64,000 bases of DNA from Archegozetes longisetosus. Lineage: Eukaryota; Arthropoda; Arachnida; Sarcoptiformes; Trhypochthoniidae. A model generated the notes under the pieces. The model did not search any database and was not told the DNA's origin. It saw only the letters and a program-made list of their open reading frames with translations. The translations under genes were made by a program, and so were the position numbers. Shown here piece by piece: positions 26,856-37,939 of this stretch (the first letter of the stretch is position 1; the number at the start of each line of letters is the position of its first letter). The DNA is taken from positions 4,146,242 to 4,210,241 of the forward strand of contig JAEMBT020000009.1 in NCBI GenBank assembly GCA_018873245.2, written 5' to 3'.

Positions 26856-27650
26856 ATCGCTTTATCTCGCTTTTCTTTTGAAGTTGTTCATAGAGATAGA
26901 TATCACAAGTTATTTATCATATTTTCGTATTGAATTTATTTCTATTTGTTCAATGTAAGATTTCATTATTACATTTGAATGAGAATAAATATTTATTCAG
27001 TCAATTTTTGGATGTGAGCACTCATTTTAGCATTTTATAATTAAAGTGCTTATTTCCAAACTGTGATAAGTCACAAAATTTTGGAAATTGCTATAAACTG
27101 CTATTCCTATGTATTTTAAAATGAGGAATTCAATAGAAACGTTTTTTAGACTGAAAAAGGTTTAGATCCCATAGAAGACTGCACTCAAAGTTTGATCTAT
27201 ATATATTTCTATATTCACTTTACTCGATTTTCTCAAAAACACATCGCAAGGAGTTATTGGAAATAAGCACTCTTATTCTCACTATTATTAATACGACTCA
27301 TGTCGAAAATCAATCATTATTTCGATTATAAGCTTCGTATCTCGAACCATTCGGAATGATACCGGAATTAGTTTCACCATAAACACTTCCTCTTCAGTAA
27401 ATTTAGAAGCGAACAAATCCTATAAGCTTTTGAATTCTATTTTGTCAAGTTCGAACTCCAGATATATTTCGATTCTTATTGAGAATGAAGGTAACGTTAT
27501 AAAATATTTTATATTTGCATATCAAGAAAATTAATTCTTTGAATTGATATAATTCATTGAAAGAGTGGGTAAGGGAAGAGTTGTATCTTATTGTTGGAAA
27601 CTATTTGTTATTAACTATTTTCGTAGATATGAATTCAGTATTCAATCGCT
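26786..27650 (+). pseudogene. Receptor-like pseudogene, interrupted and internally deleted
   Basis: Matches the intact gene at 29379 in pieces. The N-terminal coding region is recognisable at 26786-27000. Sequence then jumps (27330-27370) from the KPSYLKPFEMLSGLVSP region straight to the NTASSVNLEANKSYKLLNS region. A donor-like AAG|GTAACG follows at 27490, then an exon-2 homologue (27560-27650: ERVG...SYCWKLFVINYF-like). Most of the middle of the protein is missing and an unrelated 229-bp element sits inside. The open frame at 27557-27796 is the exon-2 relic read onward. Same family as the receptor entries below. Confidence 0.8.
27045..27273. mobile_element. Short inverted-repeat element inside the receptor pseudogene
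   Basis: Ends read AAGTGCTTATTTCCAA and TTGGAAATAAGCACTC, about 16 bp inverted. It falls exactly where similarity of the pseudogene to the 29379 gene is interrupted. Target duplication unclear. Confidence 0.6.
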
Positions 27651-27861
27651 ATGTTAAATTCTGCGAGAATTTAACGAATTTTACAAACGACTTTATTTAT
27701 CCAACAGATAACTACCATAATAACAATGATTTTGTCTCATTTTTAACTTCACAATTAACTAAAAATAATGCTAAACCGTTAATATATTATGATTAGTAGA
27801 GGCTAATTTAACGATATTGATATTAAAACTACAACCATCTTTGAGTTCCAACCTTTTACTA

Positions 27862-28432
27862 CAGGGTGACAAGAATATAGCCGATGAAACTATTTGGGTT
27901 ATACTTAAAACCGTGTTAATTCTGGAAAATTCTAGAAACATATTTTTTTAGTATAAAAGCTGGGGTTTTTATATATCATGATCATTTTGTACAAGTCATC
28001 AACAAGAATTGATGCCTCCATTGACAAATATTCACTTATTGAACGCGTGGCTATTGTTAGTCTTTATTATCAAAACGGGTCGAGTCCTGCAAACACTGTT
28101 AGAGCATTTAAGACTCGATTTGGCCGCCACTTGACACTCAGTTCAAACACAGTTACAAGGTAAATTTTTAATAAGCCCACAACTATTGAAGAACTCAAGA
28201 ACGCGATTTCTGACACAATTAAGGCGATTCCAATAGAGGTGATACGCCAGTCAATATTGCATTTTTCAAAACGCCCCCAAAAAGTGATTGAAATGAAGGG
28301 GGTCATCTTGAGCATATTATACAATAAACCCCAACATATATGCTATTAAATGAAATTAAAATGATTTAATTATCTTTTGTAGTTTTTTAATAATTAAATT
28401 TCAAAAACATCAGCTATATTCTTGTCATCCTG
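27862..28432 (+). mobile_element. Internally deleted mariner-type element encoding HTH joined to C-terminus
   Basis: Inverted ends CAGGGTGACAAGAATATAGC / GCTATATTCTTGTCATCCTG with TA on both sides. The open frame at 27978-28163 (SLIERVAIVSLYYQNGSS, VRAFKTRFGRH) is the helix-turn-helix N-terminus seen in DUF4817-type mariner transposases. After a single TAA the same frame continues with PTTIEELKNAISDTI and IRQSILHFSKRPQKVIEM, the usual C-terminus of these transposases. The catalytic core is deleted. An ATTCTGGAAAATTCTAGAAA run near 27921 resembles a heat-shock element. Confidence 0.85.
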
Positions 28433-29378
28433 TAGTATTTCTGTCAATCAAAGCTAACACTGATTTGAAAAGCCTATTGTAAATAAATGAGTTGATATTA
28501 GTGTTGCTTAAGCTTTCGAAAACTAAAATTCAGGTCCAATTATTTGAAAATATACGAAATATAAAAGAAATCGATATGAAAAGTTTGAACAAAAGACAAA
28601 TTAAAAGAAAACTAAATAGAAACTTTGGACATAAAACTCGAGTCAAACTAAAAGTCTTATAACAGTCAAATGAAAATTGAGAATTAATGTAAAAGTAAAC
28701 ATATTTGAGACATATTTTAGTGAAAGCATCTCATGGTTCTTAAAACCCATTTTTTTAACTCTAATAATGAGTTCTATAAAAGAATGAGAAGTATATAACT
28801 TTGATAATTTTATTTTACAACCAATAGTAAGCTATTGAAATTACAGAACACATAAAAAATTCTTAAAATTTTCATAGCCTTTGAAGCGTTTAAGTTCATT
28901 TTAAAATTTTATTTTGATTTTAATCTCGACTATAAGAGCAAAAATGTATTGAAATCTTTTCAGGCAAAAGTTGAAGATCAGCGAAGTGGTCAACATAAAT
29001 CACTCAAACTAAAGCAAAAGAGAATCGAACATGTGTTCATATAAATTGAAAGTCTTTCATATTCTACAAGTTCAAGAAGAGGCACACTAAGACTTTTCTA
29101 CTTCATTTAAAATTGATATATCCAAAAAATTCATTTTTGTCACGTAATGTGAAACATATTTCAAAACAATGCGTGTACAATAGGAATAATTCAAAAAGTT
29201 GAAAAAATATTAACTTGAAATCGATAACTGCCTTAAAATCAGTTAAGCTTATGAAGAATACTATTGAGAATAATGTTTGAATTTTATTATTATTAAGATT
29301 TTGTGTTAGAACGATTCATAAGTTCATTGTGCATAAAATAATTGCAATAAAATATAGATAATTATCTAAGGATTTGTA
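28433..29378. other. Upstream region of the plus-strand receptor gene
   Basis: No coding sequence or repeat recognised. The block around 28500-29300 may hold the promoter of the receptor at 29379 but shows no clear core element. Confidence 0.35.
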
Positions 29379-30889
29379 ATGGAATCGAACAAAAAAGATT
29401 TTAATCCAAGAGAAGTTTTGCCTCAAAACGTTATCATCGAATCGGCTGCAACTCATTTATATACAATTGGATTGTCTTTATTTCCTTATGAGTTCGTTCA
29501 TAGGAATAAATATCACAATCCATTATTCATTTTCATATCAAACTTACAACTATTTATTCGTTGTATTGTTTCATTATTTTTATTGTCAGATGAAAGTGGA
29601 GATTTACTCATATTTATTGGTGAATTTGGCCATATTCTCAATATAAGAATCCATTTCAACATTTGTGCATCTCTTGTAATACTAATAGCTATTGTTTCAC
29701 AAATCATTCATTATTACAATTATAAGAATGACATAAAGCCTTCATATCTTAAACCATTTGAGATGTTATCGGGATTAGTTTCACCTCAAACTATTGGTCT
29801 CACAAATGAAGAAATAATTTATAAAATAATTAAACGGTCAAAAACATTATTCTATTTATGTAATATTATTTGTAAAATAGTCATGCCTTTAGCCACATTT
29901 AGTTTATCTGTCGCTTCATTCAGTCTTAAATATTCATTAACACAATTCTTAATATTTGGAATACCTCATATTTTTCTCTGGATTTGTAGTTTCTATCATG
30001 TTTACAATTTTATTATTTATCAGTTAGTTTACTTTTATATATTATGCTTTTACATTAATTGTAAACTCAGATCAATTAATAGGACAACTGTGACAAGTTT
30101 GAAGAGTGAAAGTCAAATGAAACACCTGAAAGTTTCAAAAGTTATAGAATCACTTGATTCAATATATGCCGAGATTACTGAATACAATAATGTTTATTGG
30201 TCTAAATTTTTATGCACAGTTTGGGTCCTGTTGATTATTATCATAAGCTCTATATTGTTTTTAACAATTGCAGTCAAAGTTAATTTTATTATCAGAATAC
30301 TTTTCATTTATGGTTCAATTCTGTTTACTCTTTGGTTATTAACCATCACAAATACTGCCTCTTCAGTGAACTTAGAAGCGAACAAATCCTATAAACTTTT
30401 GAATTCTATTTTGGCCACTTCGAACTCCAGATTTATTTCGATTTTTATAAGAATTAAGGTAATATAATACAATTTTTGATATTAACTTTGCATATTGAAA
30501 AAATTCCTTTACTTCTTTCAGTTGATGTCATTGATTGAAAGAGTGGGTCAGAAAACAGTTGGATTTTATTGTTGGACACTATTTGTTATCGACTATTTTC
30601 GTGGATATGAAGTCTGTATTCAATCAAAGCGCTTAATATTCTAAAGAGTGTATTGCTATTAAAATGGTTTTTTCATTTAACAGATAACTTCTATTATCAT
30701 TATGTTTTTACTGAAGTTCATAGAAATTTCTATATGAGTTCAAAATAATACTTTGGATTAATATCTCGAAAATAATTTACATTAATGTCGTATATCCTGT
30801 CAAGAAATCGTCACATTTGGTCTCAGTTATTGCTAATCTTCAATTTAATTTTCAAAATGGTTTTCATGTCTTCTCACCTTTATAAGTAA
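29379..30889 (+). CDS. Gustatory-receptor-like 7TM protein, copy B
   Basis: Exon 1 is 29379-30458 (360 codons, ends AAG|GTAATA). Exon 2 is 30522-30611 (30 codons, starting LMSLIERVGQ, with GFYCW and DYFRGYE). A third exon at 30827-30889 (LLLIFNLIFK..., 20 codons and stop) is tentative. Without it the frame runs on 13 codons after GYE to a stop. Several hydrophobic segments, about 400 residues, and an exon structure with short C-terminal exons fit the arthropod gustatory receptor superfamily. Signature blocks shared with all copies: HYYNYKNDIKPSY, KPFEMLSGLVSP, NTASSV-EANKSYKLLNS, GFYCW. Likely a chemoreceptor channel subunit of sensory neurons (inference). It is the most diverged copy and the only intact one on this strand. 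Confidence 0.7.
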
Positions 30890-31641
30890 AGCTGTTATTC
30901 ACATATGCCGAATCAATTATCTATATAACTATACGCTATCTAGTTAAGTATATGTCGAGTACATCTACTGAATAAACTCTTTAAAAAATATGTTGAATAA
31001 TATTTACGAGTAAGATTTTCATCAAATAGAAATTTTATAAAAAAATTAGAAGCTTATAACTGAAAATTACAACAATAGTCTCTTAGTCACTGCACCTCTT
31101 TGACGGCGATGTACTGGCACAAGCTTGGTTTATAGCTGCCTCTGGCCAATCTATAACATATACGACCATTGTTCAAGGTGAGAAACTCACTCTGTAACAG
31201 GACTCGAGTGAATCTCTCGAAAGGAAGTTGAATGTAAGAAGAACTGAATATCATGAGAATAGTAACTTTATTATAGCTTAAATTATCTATAAGTACTAGT
31301 TTAAAATTCAAACACCTCTTTGTATTTCGACTTAGAGATTACTTTTGGAATATAGTGATTCACATAAATTTAAAGTTTATTAGTTTACTCAAGAAATTTT
31401 CTGATACCTCTGTATTAATATTTAAACGACCTGAATGCAAGTGTATTTCTGCTATGATATAACCATAAAATTTTTTTTAAGTGTTGCAAAAACATAATTA
31501 AATCTTTGAACTCATATTCCATTCTCAATATATTTGATAATAAAATAAAATTGAAATGTTTAAAACTATTTTTGCATGCATGGCGCATAACATTTGAATC
31601 GAATTATACTATTTTTACATGGTATTACCACTTTAATTCTA

Positions 31642-32169
31642 TAAGGATTTTCGGAAAGTTCCAGCGGCTTTCTTAGATGTATTTTGCGCGTTCTATTTAA
31701 ACAGTTGAAAAATTAATTACAAATCGATTCCATTTCTCAATTGAAAGAACAAATATTTGTCTTCAAATTTTTTTCAAAATATTTTTGTTATTTGTGTCCA
31801 AACGATGTCAGACCGAACTCCCGATAAGACTCACATACGTCACTGTATATTATACGAATTCAATCGTGGATCAAATGCCACAGAGGCCGCCAATAATATC
31901 AATGCCACTTATGACCAAGTCATTAGTGCCCGCACTTGCCAAGAATGGTTCAGTCGATTCCGTTCCGGTGACCAGAACCTAGATGACCGCCCGAGAAGTG
32001 GCCGACCATCAATTGTGAACAGCGACGTTCTGACGGCTCTAGTCGTTCCGTTGGGGACATGTCGTCGATAATGACGGAAATTATATAATTGATTAAAATT
32101 TGTTCACTTCTTTTTAAAATAAAATTAAATATTTGATAAAAACCCGCTGGAACTTTCCGAAAATCCTTA
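31642..32169 (+). mobile_element. Mariner-derived MITE with truncated transposase
   Basis: Inverted ends TAAGGATTTTCGGAAAGTTC / GAACTTTCCGAAAATCCTTA (about 26 bp) with TA on both sides (31640-31641, 32170-32171). 528 bp. The frame at 31757-32071 encodes the SETMAR-type helix-turn-helix (HIRHCILYEFNRGSNATEAA, TCQEWFSRFRSGDQNLDDRP, RSGRP linker) and then stops shortly after an internal deletion. The DD34D catalytic part is absent. Confidence 0.9.
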
Positions 32170-32631
32170 TACTAAAAGGCCTGCTTTATAAAGATAAATG
32201 TTCCCTTTCGTTTTAAATTTCTTTAAAATTATTGCTCAACATTAAATTTATATTATAAATTTATAGATATGTTCCATATTAAGTGTGGCACCATTTAAAA
32301 GTTTTTGTTTTTTAGTAAAATTGATTAGATTGTAACAAGAAAACTCACGGAGCGCCCGAGTCATTTTGGGAGCTATAAATAATTTTGAAAACTTCTTATT
32401 CAAGCAGTCGGAGGTGCTTTTAATTCACTCCTAAAATGAGACCCTATATATCTGGGGCCTACTTTGTTGACGTAGATTTTAGAGCCTTAAGTGTAGTATA
32501 TTTAGATACTTCCCGACGACTACTTTGCGGGAAACTTCTACTTTATATGGACAGGCCTTCGAAGCTGAATGACCGTATTTGACCCTGAAAGTAGCCATTG
32601 AGTTAATTTAAATACTGTTTCAAGTTTCATT

Positions 32632-33016
32632 TGAATGACTGTATAATTTGTTGAAAACATTTAACATCATATAGCTAAGTTATTTTTAAGAGCGGTTTTC
32701 ACAATTTCAAAAGCTTACGACTCTTAAAGTGTTTAACCGATATGCTTAAGATTTATGTCTGGATGCTATGTGCAAAAACCTTTGAAATGATGTGCAAGTC
32801 ACTGATGTTCATCGGTGGACCTATAGGAACAAATGATGATATGCACATCATTTTAAAGGTTTTTGCACATAGTATCCAGACATAAATCTTAAGCATATTA
32901 GATGAACGCTTCAAGAGTTATTCACTTTTGAAATTTTGAATACCACTCTTTAAAAATCGATCAACTATATTATAACATATGATGTTCAGTGTTTCGAACT
33001 CATTATACAGTCATTC
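32632..33016. repeat. Imperfect palindrome, about 385 bp
   Basis: The outer ends are GAATGACTGTATAA and TTATACAGTCATTC. Arms pair inward through a very well conserved core (CTTAAGATTTATGTCTGGAT, TATGTGCAAAAACCTTT) around a loop near 32800-32850. The right arm was split by the adjacent foldback element: the sequence after that element (34303 onward) continues the arm. Confidence 0.75.
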
Positions 33017-34302
33017 GGTAGCACGTCGATTCAGCGCAATCAATTCAGCGCACGACAATTCAGCGCCAACAATTGGACGCTATGACAATTCAGCGCTATA
33101 ACAATTCAGCGCTACAAAAATTCAGCGCCGCGACAATTCAGCGCGCAAAAATTCATCGCTGCGATAATTCAGCGCATTTTGAAAATTGATTACTTTAAAG
33201 AAAAACACAAACTGTAATTACAGAAACTCTAAATTAATAGATGTTCACGGGACACTAATTTCAACCTATAAAAGTGTTTACTTTCAACCAAAAATTACAA
33301 GCAAACATACTGTCACGTTTATTTTGTGACTTGGGATCTTTTTTAATTAATCTTAGGATTTTTATTAAACAATTTATATTATTTTATGTTTTGTTGTTTG
33401 CAAGTTGAACAAATTGAGATCGGGGACCTCGATGTGAGATCTCAATTCGTTTAAGTAGGAGTCAGGCTGGATTTGTGTTTTAGTTTATATCTTCCATACT
33501 TACTTTGTAATATGCGTCGTATTGATGAATTAATGACATAACACACTTTTCACTATTGATATTAATGTAACTTTATTTTGATAATATGATTTTGCATGTT
33601 ACACTCTTATTAACTTACTCAAACTATATGTCTCTATCTGTCTTTTTTATACACTTTCCTGCTCTGCTTATATACCTTTTCTGTGTTCTATCTTATCTTG
33701 TTCTTAAAACTAAAGTTTACATAATTCTCGATATTTTCTTAGAAAAAACATGTTTTTAAGTAAAAAGTTGAAAGAGAGCTTATTGTTGATAAAATAGACT
33801 TTTTATCTATTACTTTATCAGTATAATAAATTTTATTTTAATTATATAATAAAACATTTCTTAATTAGTCTATTGCTTAATAATGATAACTTATATAGAT
33901 TAATTTTACATTTCACAATACTTATAGGTGATAGAATCTTTATTTGTAATTCAGTTGATTTAAATTAAGGAGAAATATTTTTAAAATAATTATATTTAAT
34001 AAGAATATGATTATAAATTATGGAATATTAGTAGTGAAATTCAAATATATTTATTCAGTAATCAAAACATGTATGTGTTATATTTTGTACATTTTTTGGT
34101 AAAAATTTATTTCTTGTGAACACCTAATAGTCTAGAAGTCTATGTTCTTCTTTAAAATGAATTTATAATAAACGTGCACTGAATTTTTACGCGCTGAACT
34201 GTCGTAGCGCCGAATTGTCACAGCGCTGAATTGTCGCAGCGCTGAATTGTTGGCACTGGATTGTCGGCGCTGAATTGACTTGCGCTGAATTGACGTGGAA
34301 CC
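33017..34302. mobile_element. Foldback transposon with subterminal AATTCAGCGC arrays and 9-bp target duplication
   Basis: Starts GGTAGCACGTCGATTCAGCG; the other end in reverse complement is GGTTCCACGTCAATTCAGCG. The left end carries ten and the right end eight spaced, inverted copies of about AATTCAGCGC (33028-33176; 34175-34294). The 9-bp CAGTCATTC flanks both sides (33008-33016, 34303-34311). The interior (33180-34170) is AT-rich with no coding frame. A 9-bp duplication with long repeat-built inverted ends matches foldback-type or Mutator-like elements; a transposase would be needed to decide. Confidence 0.85.
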
Positions 34303-34344
34303 CAGTCATTCAGATCAATCGTCGATTTCACCCGGCTCTAGGTT

Positions 34345-34870
34345 TTGCATCGCTCCCAAACTTTCCTAAAATGGTCTTCCTATTTTTAGTGATTTCTGAG
34401 CGAAATCTCAAAAGAAACTAATGGGAAGTGGGGATCAAATGAATTTTTGAAACCTTTTTTCTTTCATAGACTCAATGTTGAATAATTTTGAATTTTTTTC
34501 CACGGAATTGTACTCGCCAAAAATTTTAATATTCTAGTCTAAGATGTGTTTCTATATTTGCCACAAAACCATGAGGTCAAAGGTTTTTGCCCGTGCACGA
34601 TTGCTTAAGGCGGGTTGTCCTTTGTATTCAAAGTATTGATCCACTTATAGGAATTATATTTGAGTATTTATTTGAAAATTCATTTCTTATTATAATTAAT
34701 TAATATTAGACTATAATAAATTATTTAATAACTTATTTTTTCAGGTTTTAGATTTAAATTAATGAGTTTGATATAATGTTGTAAACAAGCTAAAGATGTA
34801 GTCATAGCAATAGAAAAGGCAATTTAATACAAAAGATCTATCTCAAAATATTATCATTGAAGCCACCGCA
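34345..34870. repeat. Direct duplication, copy 2 (partner 26335-26855)
   Basis: See the partner entry. It ends in receptor coding relics, so it is the upstream flank of another receptor copy that has mostly been lost. Confidence 0.8.
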
Positions 34871-34900
34871 ACTACGGTCGATATTTATGGTCGAAGTAAC
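34810..34900 (+). pseudogene. Receptor N-terminal fragment
   Basis: Translates around DLSQNIIIEATATTVDIYG, matching the N-terminus of the 29379 receptor (LPQNVIIESAATHLYTIG). Nothing further of the receptor follows. Confidence 0.7.
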
Positions 34901-34992
34901 TCGCAAACAGGTGATACTAAGTACTTTAAACATTTTAAATGGAAAAGTATTGAATATTTGAAAGTGGTAGAAAACTAATCGGTTCTACAGGT

Positions 34993-35205
34993 TTGGTTCG
35001 TAAAATCATACAAAATGATCAAGAGATCCCTTCAATCGAAAATGTGAGCGAATCGTACATTTCTAAGGGAATTATTAATGGTGATATGTATCTAAATGAA
35101 TATTTGATTAAAATACTTACCGTTTATTTGCATATCATTGATTTTGTTAAGAAAAAGATGAAAATTTCCCAATGTACCATAGGCGTGTCTATTGAGCAAT
35201 ATTAG
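34993..35205 (+). other. Unassigned open frame, 70 codons
   Basis: Open frame without an ATG at its start (VRKIIQNDQEIPSIENVSES...). A possible acceptor (ttctacag) directly precedes it. It is low in hydrophobic residues, mostly polar and charged. I recognise no family. It may be an exon of an unknown gene or chance. Confidence 0.2.
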
Positions 35206-35889
35206 GGAGAATTCAAAAAAGAATATCGTAAACTAAATATCGGACCAAAAAAATTTTGTCGGTTTCATACGTATACGGAAAATTTAATCTGTTAAAGTTG
35301 CGCGCGGTAAGCTACGGAGATGTCTTTGTCCTCATTCAAGTTGACAAAATAATTTGTTAGTATCTGTGTAATAATCATATAATTTTCTGTATTGACATCC
35401 TAACTACTTCCAATTTTATATTAAAAATCTCATGTATTATATGTGCCTTGTTTTGCAATAATTGTACAGGTACTAGAACATGACGAAAAACATGTTTTTC
35501 GTAATTCTTAAGATAATTTTTGTAACGCAACTAATTTTATTTATTAGTATTGATATAGGTTTACAAAATATAGGACTTGCACTATAACAAAGATAAAGAA
35601 AAAGAGAGAGCGAAAGTGAATAAACACGTGGTTTTATAGCTGGCCTAGGGTTAGCCTTTGTTTCCTGTTTTTGTTTTTAATGTGCGCCCTCTATATAATG
35701 TTAATGTGTTTACAATTTTATTCCCAGAAATTTAAATAAACTTCAAAATTAATAGGCTACCAATCGTTAGAAAGCTGCGTTTGCTCGAAATTAATTTTAT
35801 TTCAAAGTAATTGAAATTACATTTTTTATTTTGAAAACATATAATAAATGATCGTTAAGCTTAAAATACTAAATTTCTTACTCATTTCA

Positions 35890-36240
35890 TATATGAATAC
35901 AAACTAAAACAATAAGAAACAGAGTAAAAAATTCAATGCCAAAGAGCTCTTATCTTCAAACGTGGTCAATGATTGTTCGGATATTTTAGTCGAATTTGAG
36001 TGCCGTAGCGACGTAAAGGGACGAACATAATTCTGGTAGAACTGATAAAATAAAAGTGCTTATTGGGTCGAATGATAACACCCATTTGATGCATAAGTTA
36101 ATTTAGTTGAATATTAGCCTTCAAAATTAAACAATTTAACTTATTTACTAGAGACCTAAATACAGTATTTTCAGAATCAATTTTCCAAATCTGGCTCACT
36201 AGAAATGTTGTGTGCTACCTTATTCAATCTCTTGGCTACC
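35890..36240. repeat. Duplicated receptor flank (partner 50270-51180)
   Basis: Shares blocks with 50.27-51.18 kb in order: CAAACGTGGTCA-TGATTGT, ATTTTAGTCGAA-TTGAGTG, ATGTTGTGTGC and a final GCTACCTCA. In the 50-kb copy the blocks are farther apart. The hAT element at 36241 sits in the last block, which is uninterrupted at about 51175. Confidence 0.7.
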
Positions 36241-36673
36241 TAGGGTGACCAAGTCAAAAACTGTTAAATGCGGGATCAAAAAATTTTGGCCCCCTAATAA
36301 ATTTTTTAAAGAGTTTTAATCTGATTGAAGCTACAAATCACAGTTAGAAATAACAGTTATTTGAAATATAAACTAAAGATTTGATTGAGAACTGCACTTT
36401 ATAAGAGTCACACACGATGTGAATGAAAACAAGGTATCAGATAATCGGATTAAAACTCTTTTTATCTAAAGACTTCCACATATTTTAAGATAGGAAACGT
36501 GTTGAGAACAAAATTGCATTATTTGCATTAAATAAGAATATACAGTGGAAATCTGTTAAGATAAATCTTAAAATGCATGATATTTTCCGTCCCGCAAGGG
36601 AGCATACGGTATGCGGGACACAACACTTAAATGTGGGACAATCCCGCACAATACGGGACACTTGGTCACCCTA
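36241..36673. mobile_element. hAT-type MITE, TAGGGTGACC family, copy 2
   Basis: TAGGGTGACCAAGTC at the start and GACTTGG-like ACTTGGTCACCCTA at the end. A perfect 8-bp duplication TGGCTACC flanks it (36233-36240, 36674-36681). The paralogous site at about 51175 (TTAGCTACCTCA) is empty. The 3' half carries several GCGGGACA-type repeats. The frame at 36631-36870 merely crosses its end. Confidence 0.88.
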
Positions 36674-36932
36674 TGGCTACCTCAGATCCTAGTCTAGTCT
36701 CCTTTCGAATCGAGTCTGTTCAAACGGCGATTCGATTTGGACTCGTCTTGAGTTTACTCGAAGGCTCGGATTCACTGCAATTAGTGAATAAAGTAAATGT
36801 TCAAGATCTTTTTAAATTTTGTAGAGTGGACCTCCTTTTATACCTAAATAAGTTTCCAAATTGTTCCTGAATTTTATGTGAGGTTGTGAAGTACTTTAGA
36901 AATTTCCGTAACAACCCATAGGTTTCTAGTAT

Positions 36933-36992
36933 ATTCTAGAAAATTCTAGAACATTCTACATGATTATAGAACATTCTAGACAATTCTAGAAT
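36933..36992. promoter_or_regulatory. Tandem heat-shock-element-like array
   Basis: 36933-36957 reads ATTCT-AGAAA-ATTCT-AGAAC-ATTCT, five perfectly alternating nTTCn/nGAAn units. 36968-36992 adds five more, one degenerate. This is the binding pattern of heat shock factor trimers. No gene starts close by, so it may be a chance low-complexity run. Confidence 0.4.
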
Positions 36993-37109
36993 ATTACAAA
37001 GTGTATAGAATGTTCTACAACTTCCTAAAATTTTCATAAGTTTCTAGGAAATTTTAGAAAATTTTAGAGAGTTTTCTGACTAAATATAAATTCAAGTCTT
37101 CCAATTCCA

Positions 37110-37265
37110 TTTAAGACATTATTCTGAAACGAAGAAAAGCGGATTCTATATCATGTAAGTGGGAGTAAACAGAACCGAATAATTATTATTGTTCTAATTA
37201 TTTAAAATCGAAGACAATCTACTAGTCTATTCAGAAACTAGATTTGTATTAGAATATGAATCAAA
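37110..37265 (-). pseudogene. Receptor N-terminal relic
   Basis: The stretch ACGAAGAAAAGCGGATTCTATATCA... corresponds to the conserved N-terminal coding block of the minus-strand receptors (the HLYRIGLSLFPNE region). Related relics lie at about 51505-51570 and 56775-56845, each followed by the same ATTAGAATATGAAT block. Confidence 0.55.
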
Positions 37266-37939
37266 ATTTTATCTTACCCTTCGTCACAACTTAACTTCAG
37301 TAAAACGTAAAATTTACTAAGGTGTAAAATGTTACCCCACGTTTTTCACACTTTATATCTGTTCTAGGTTAGCCCTGATGTTTCACAAATCAACGTTAGC
37401 CCTTGTTTTCGAAGTTTCAATTAGCTAATTAATTAGTTTGTAGTTGTTACCTGCTACAGCGTTATCAATGGTTCAAATTGGTAGTAGCGACAGTACAGCA
37501 CTGCGACATATATAGTGAACTGCGGTGTTAAGGGAAATTCCTATCCTTAGAATGAATTGTGTGCCAGAAATTTTTTTTTTTAAATAAAGATATAAGTCCA
37601 AATTAATCAGATTTTTTTGTAATTCAAAGTCAGATATATGATTGAGGAATACTAAATTCTCAATAAATCACGACATTTTGTCGATTTTTAAAGTTAAACT
37701 TGGGGACATTTTAGCCCGCAGTTGTGGCGAAGGTTATTTATTGAACTAAAGTTTTGTTTTGATCAGAATTAATAATTTACAACTTAACAATGTTTTATAT
37801 AATATTTTTAGATTTAGGATAACACTAGTTCTAAAACAATTTTGCATTTTTATATATAGAATTGTGTTCAAAAGAGTATTATCAATAAAATTGATCAAAC
37901 TAGAATTCATGTGAAGTGCTCTTGATAGTTAATTATATT

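Noticed and set aside
33028-33176. CRISPR-like array from regularly spaced AATTCAGCGC
   Set aside because: Units are too short and spacers only a few bases. The array occurs inverted at both ends of a transposon in a eukaryotic genome.
36631-36870. 79-codon frame starting in the hAT element
   Set aside because: Crosses the transposon border into intergenic DNA, and the paralogous flank at 51.2 kb does not retain it.
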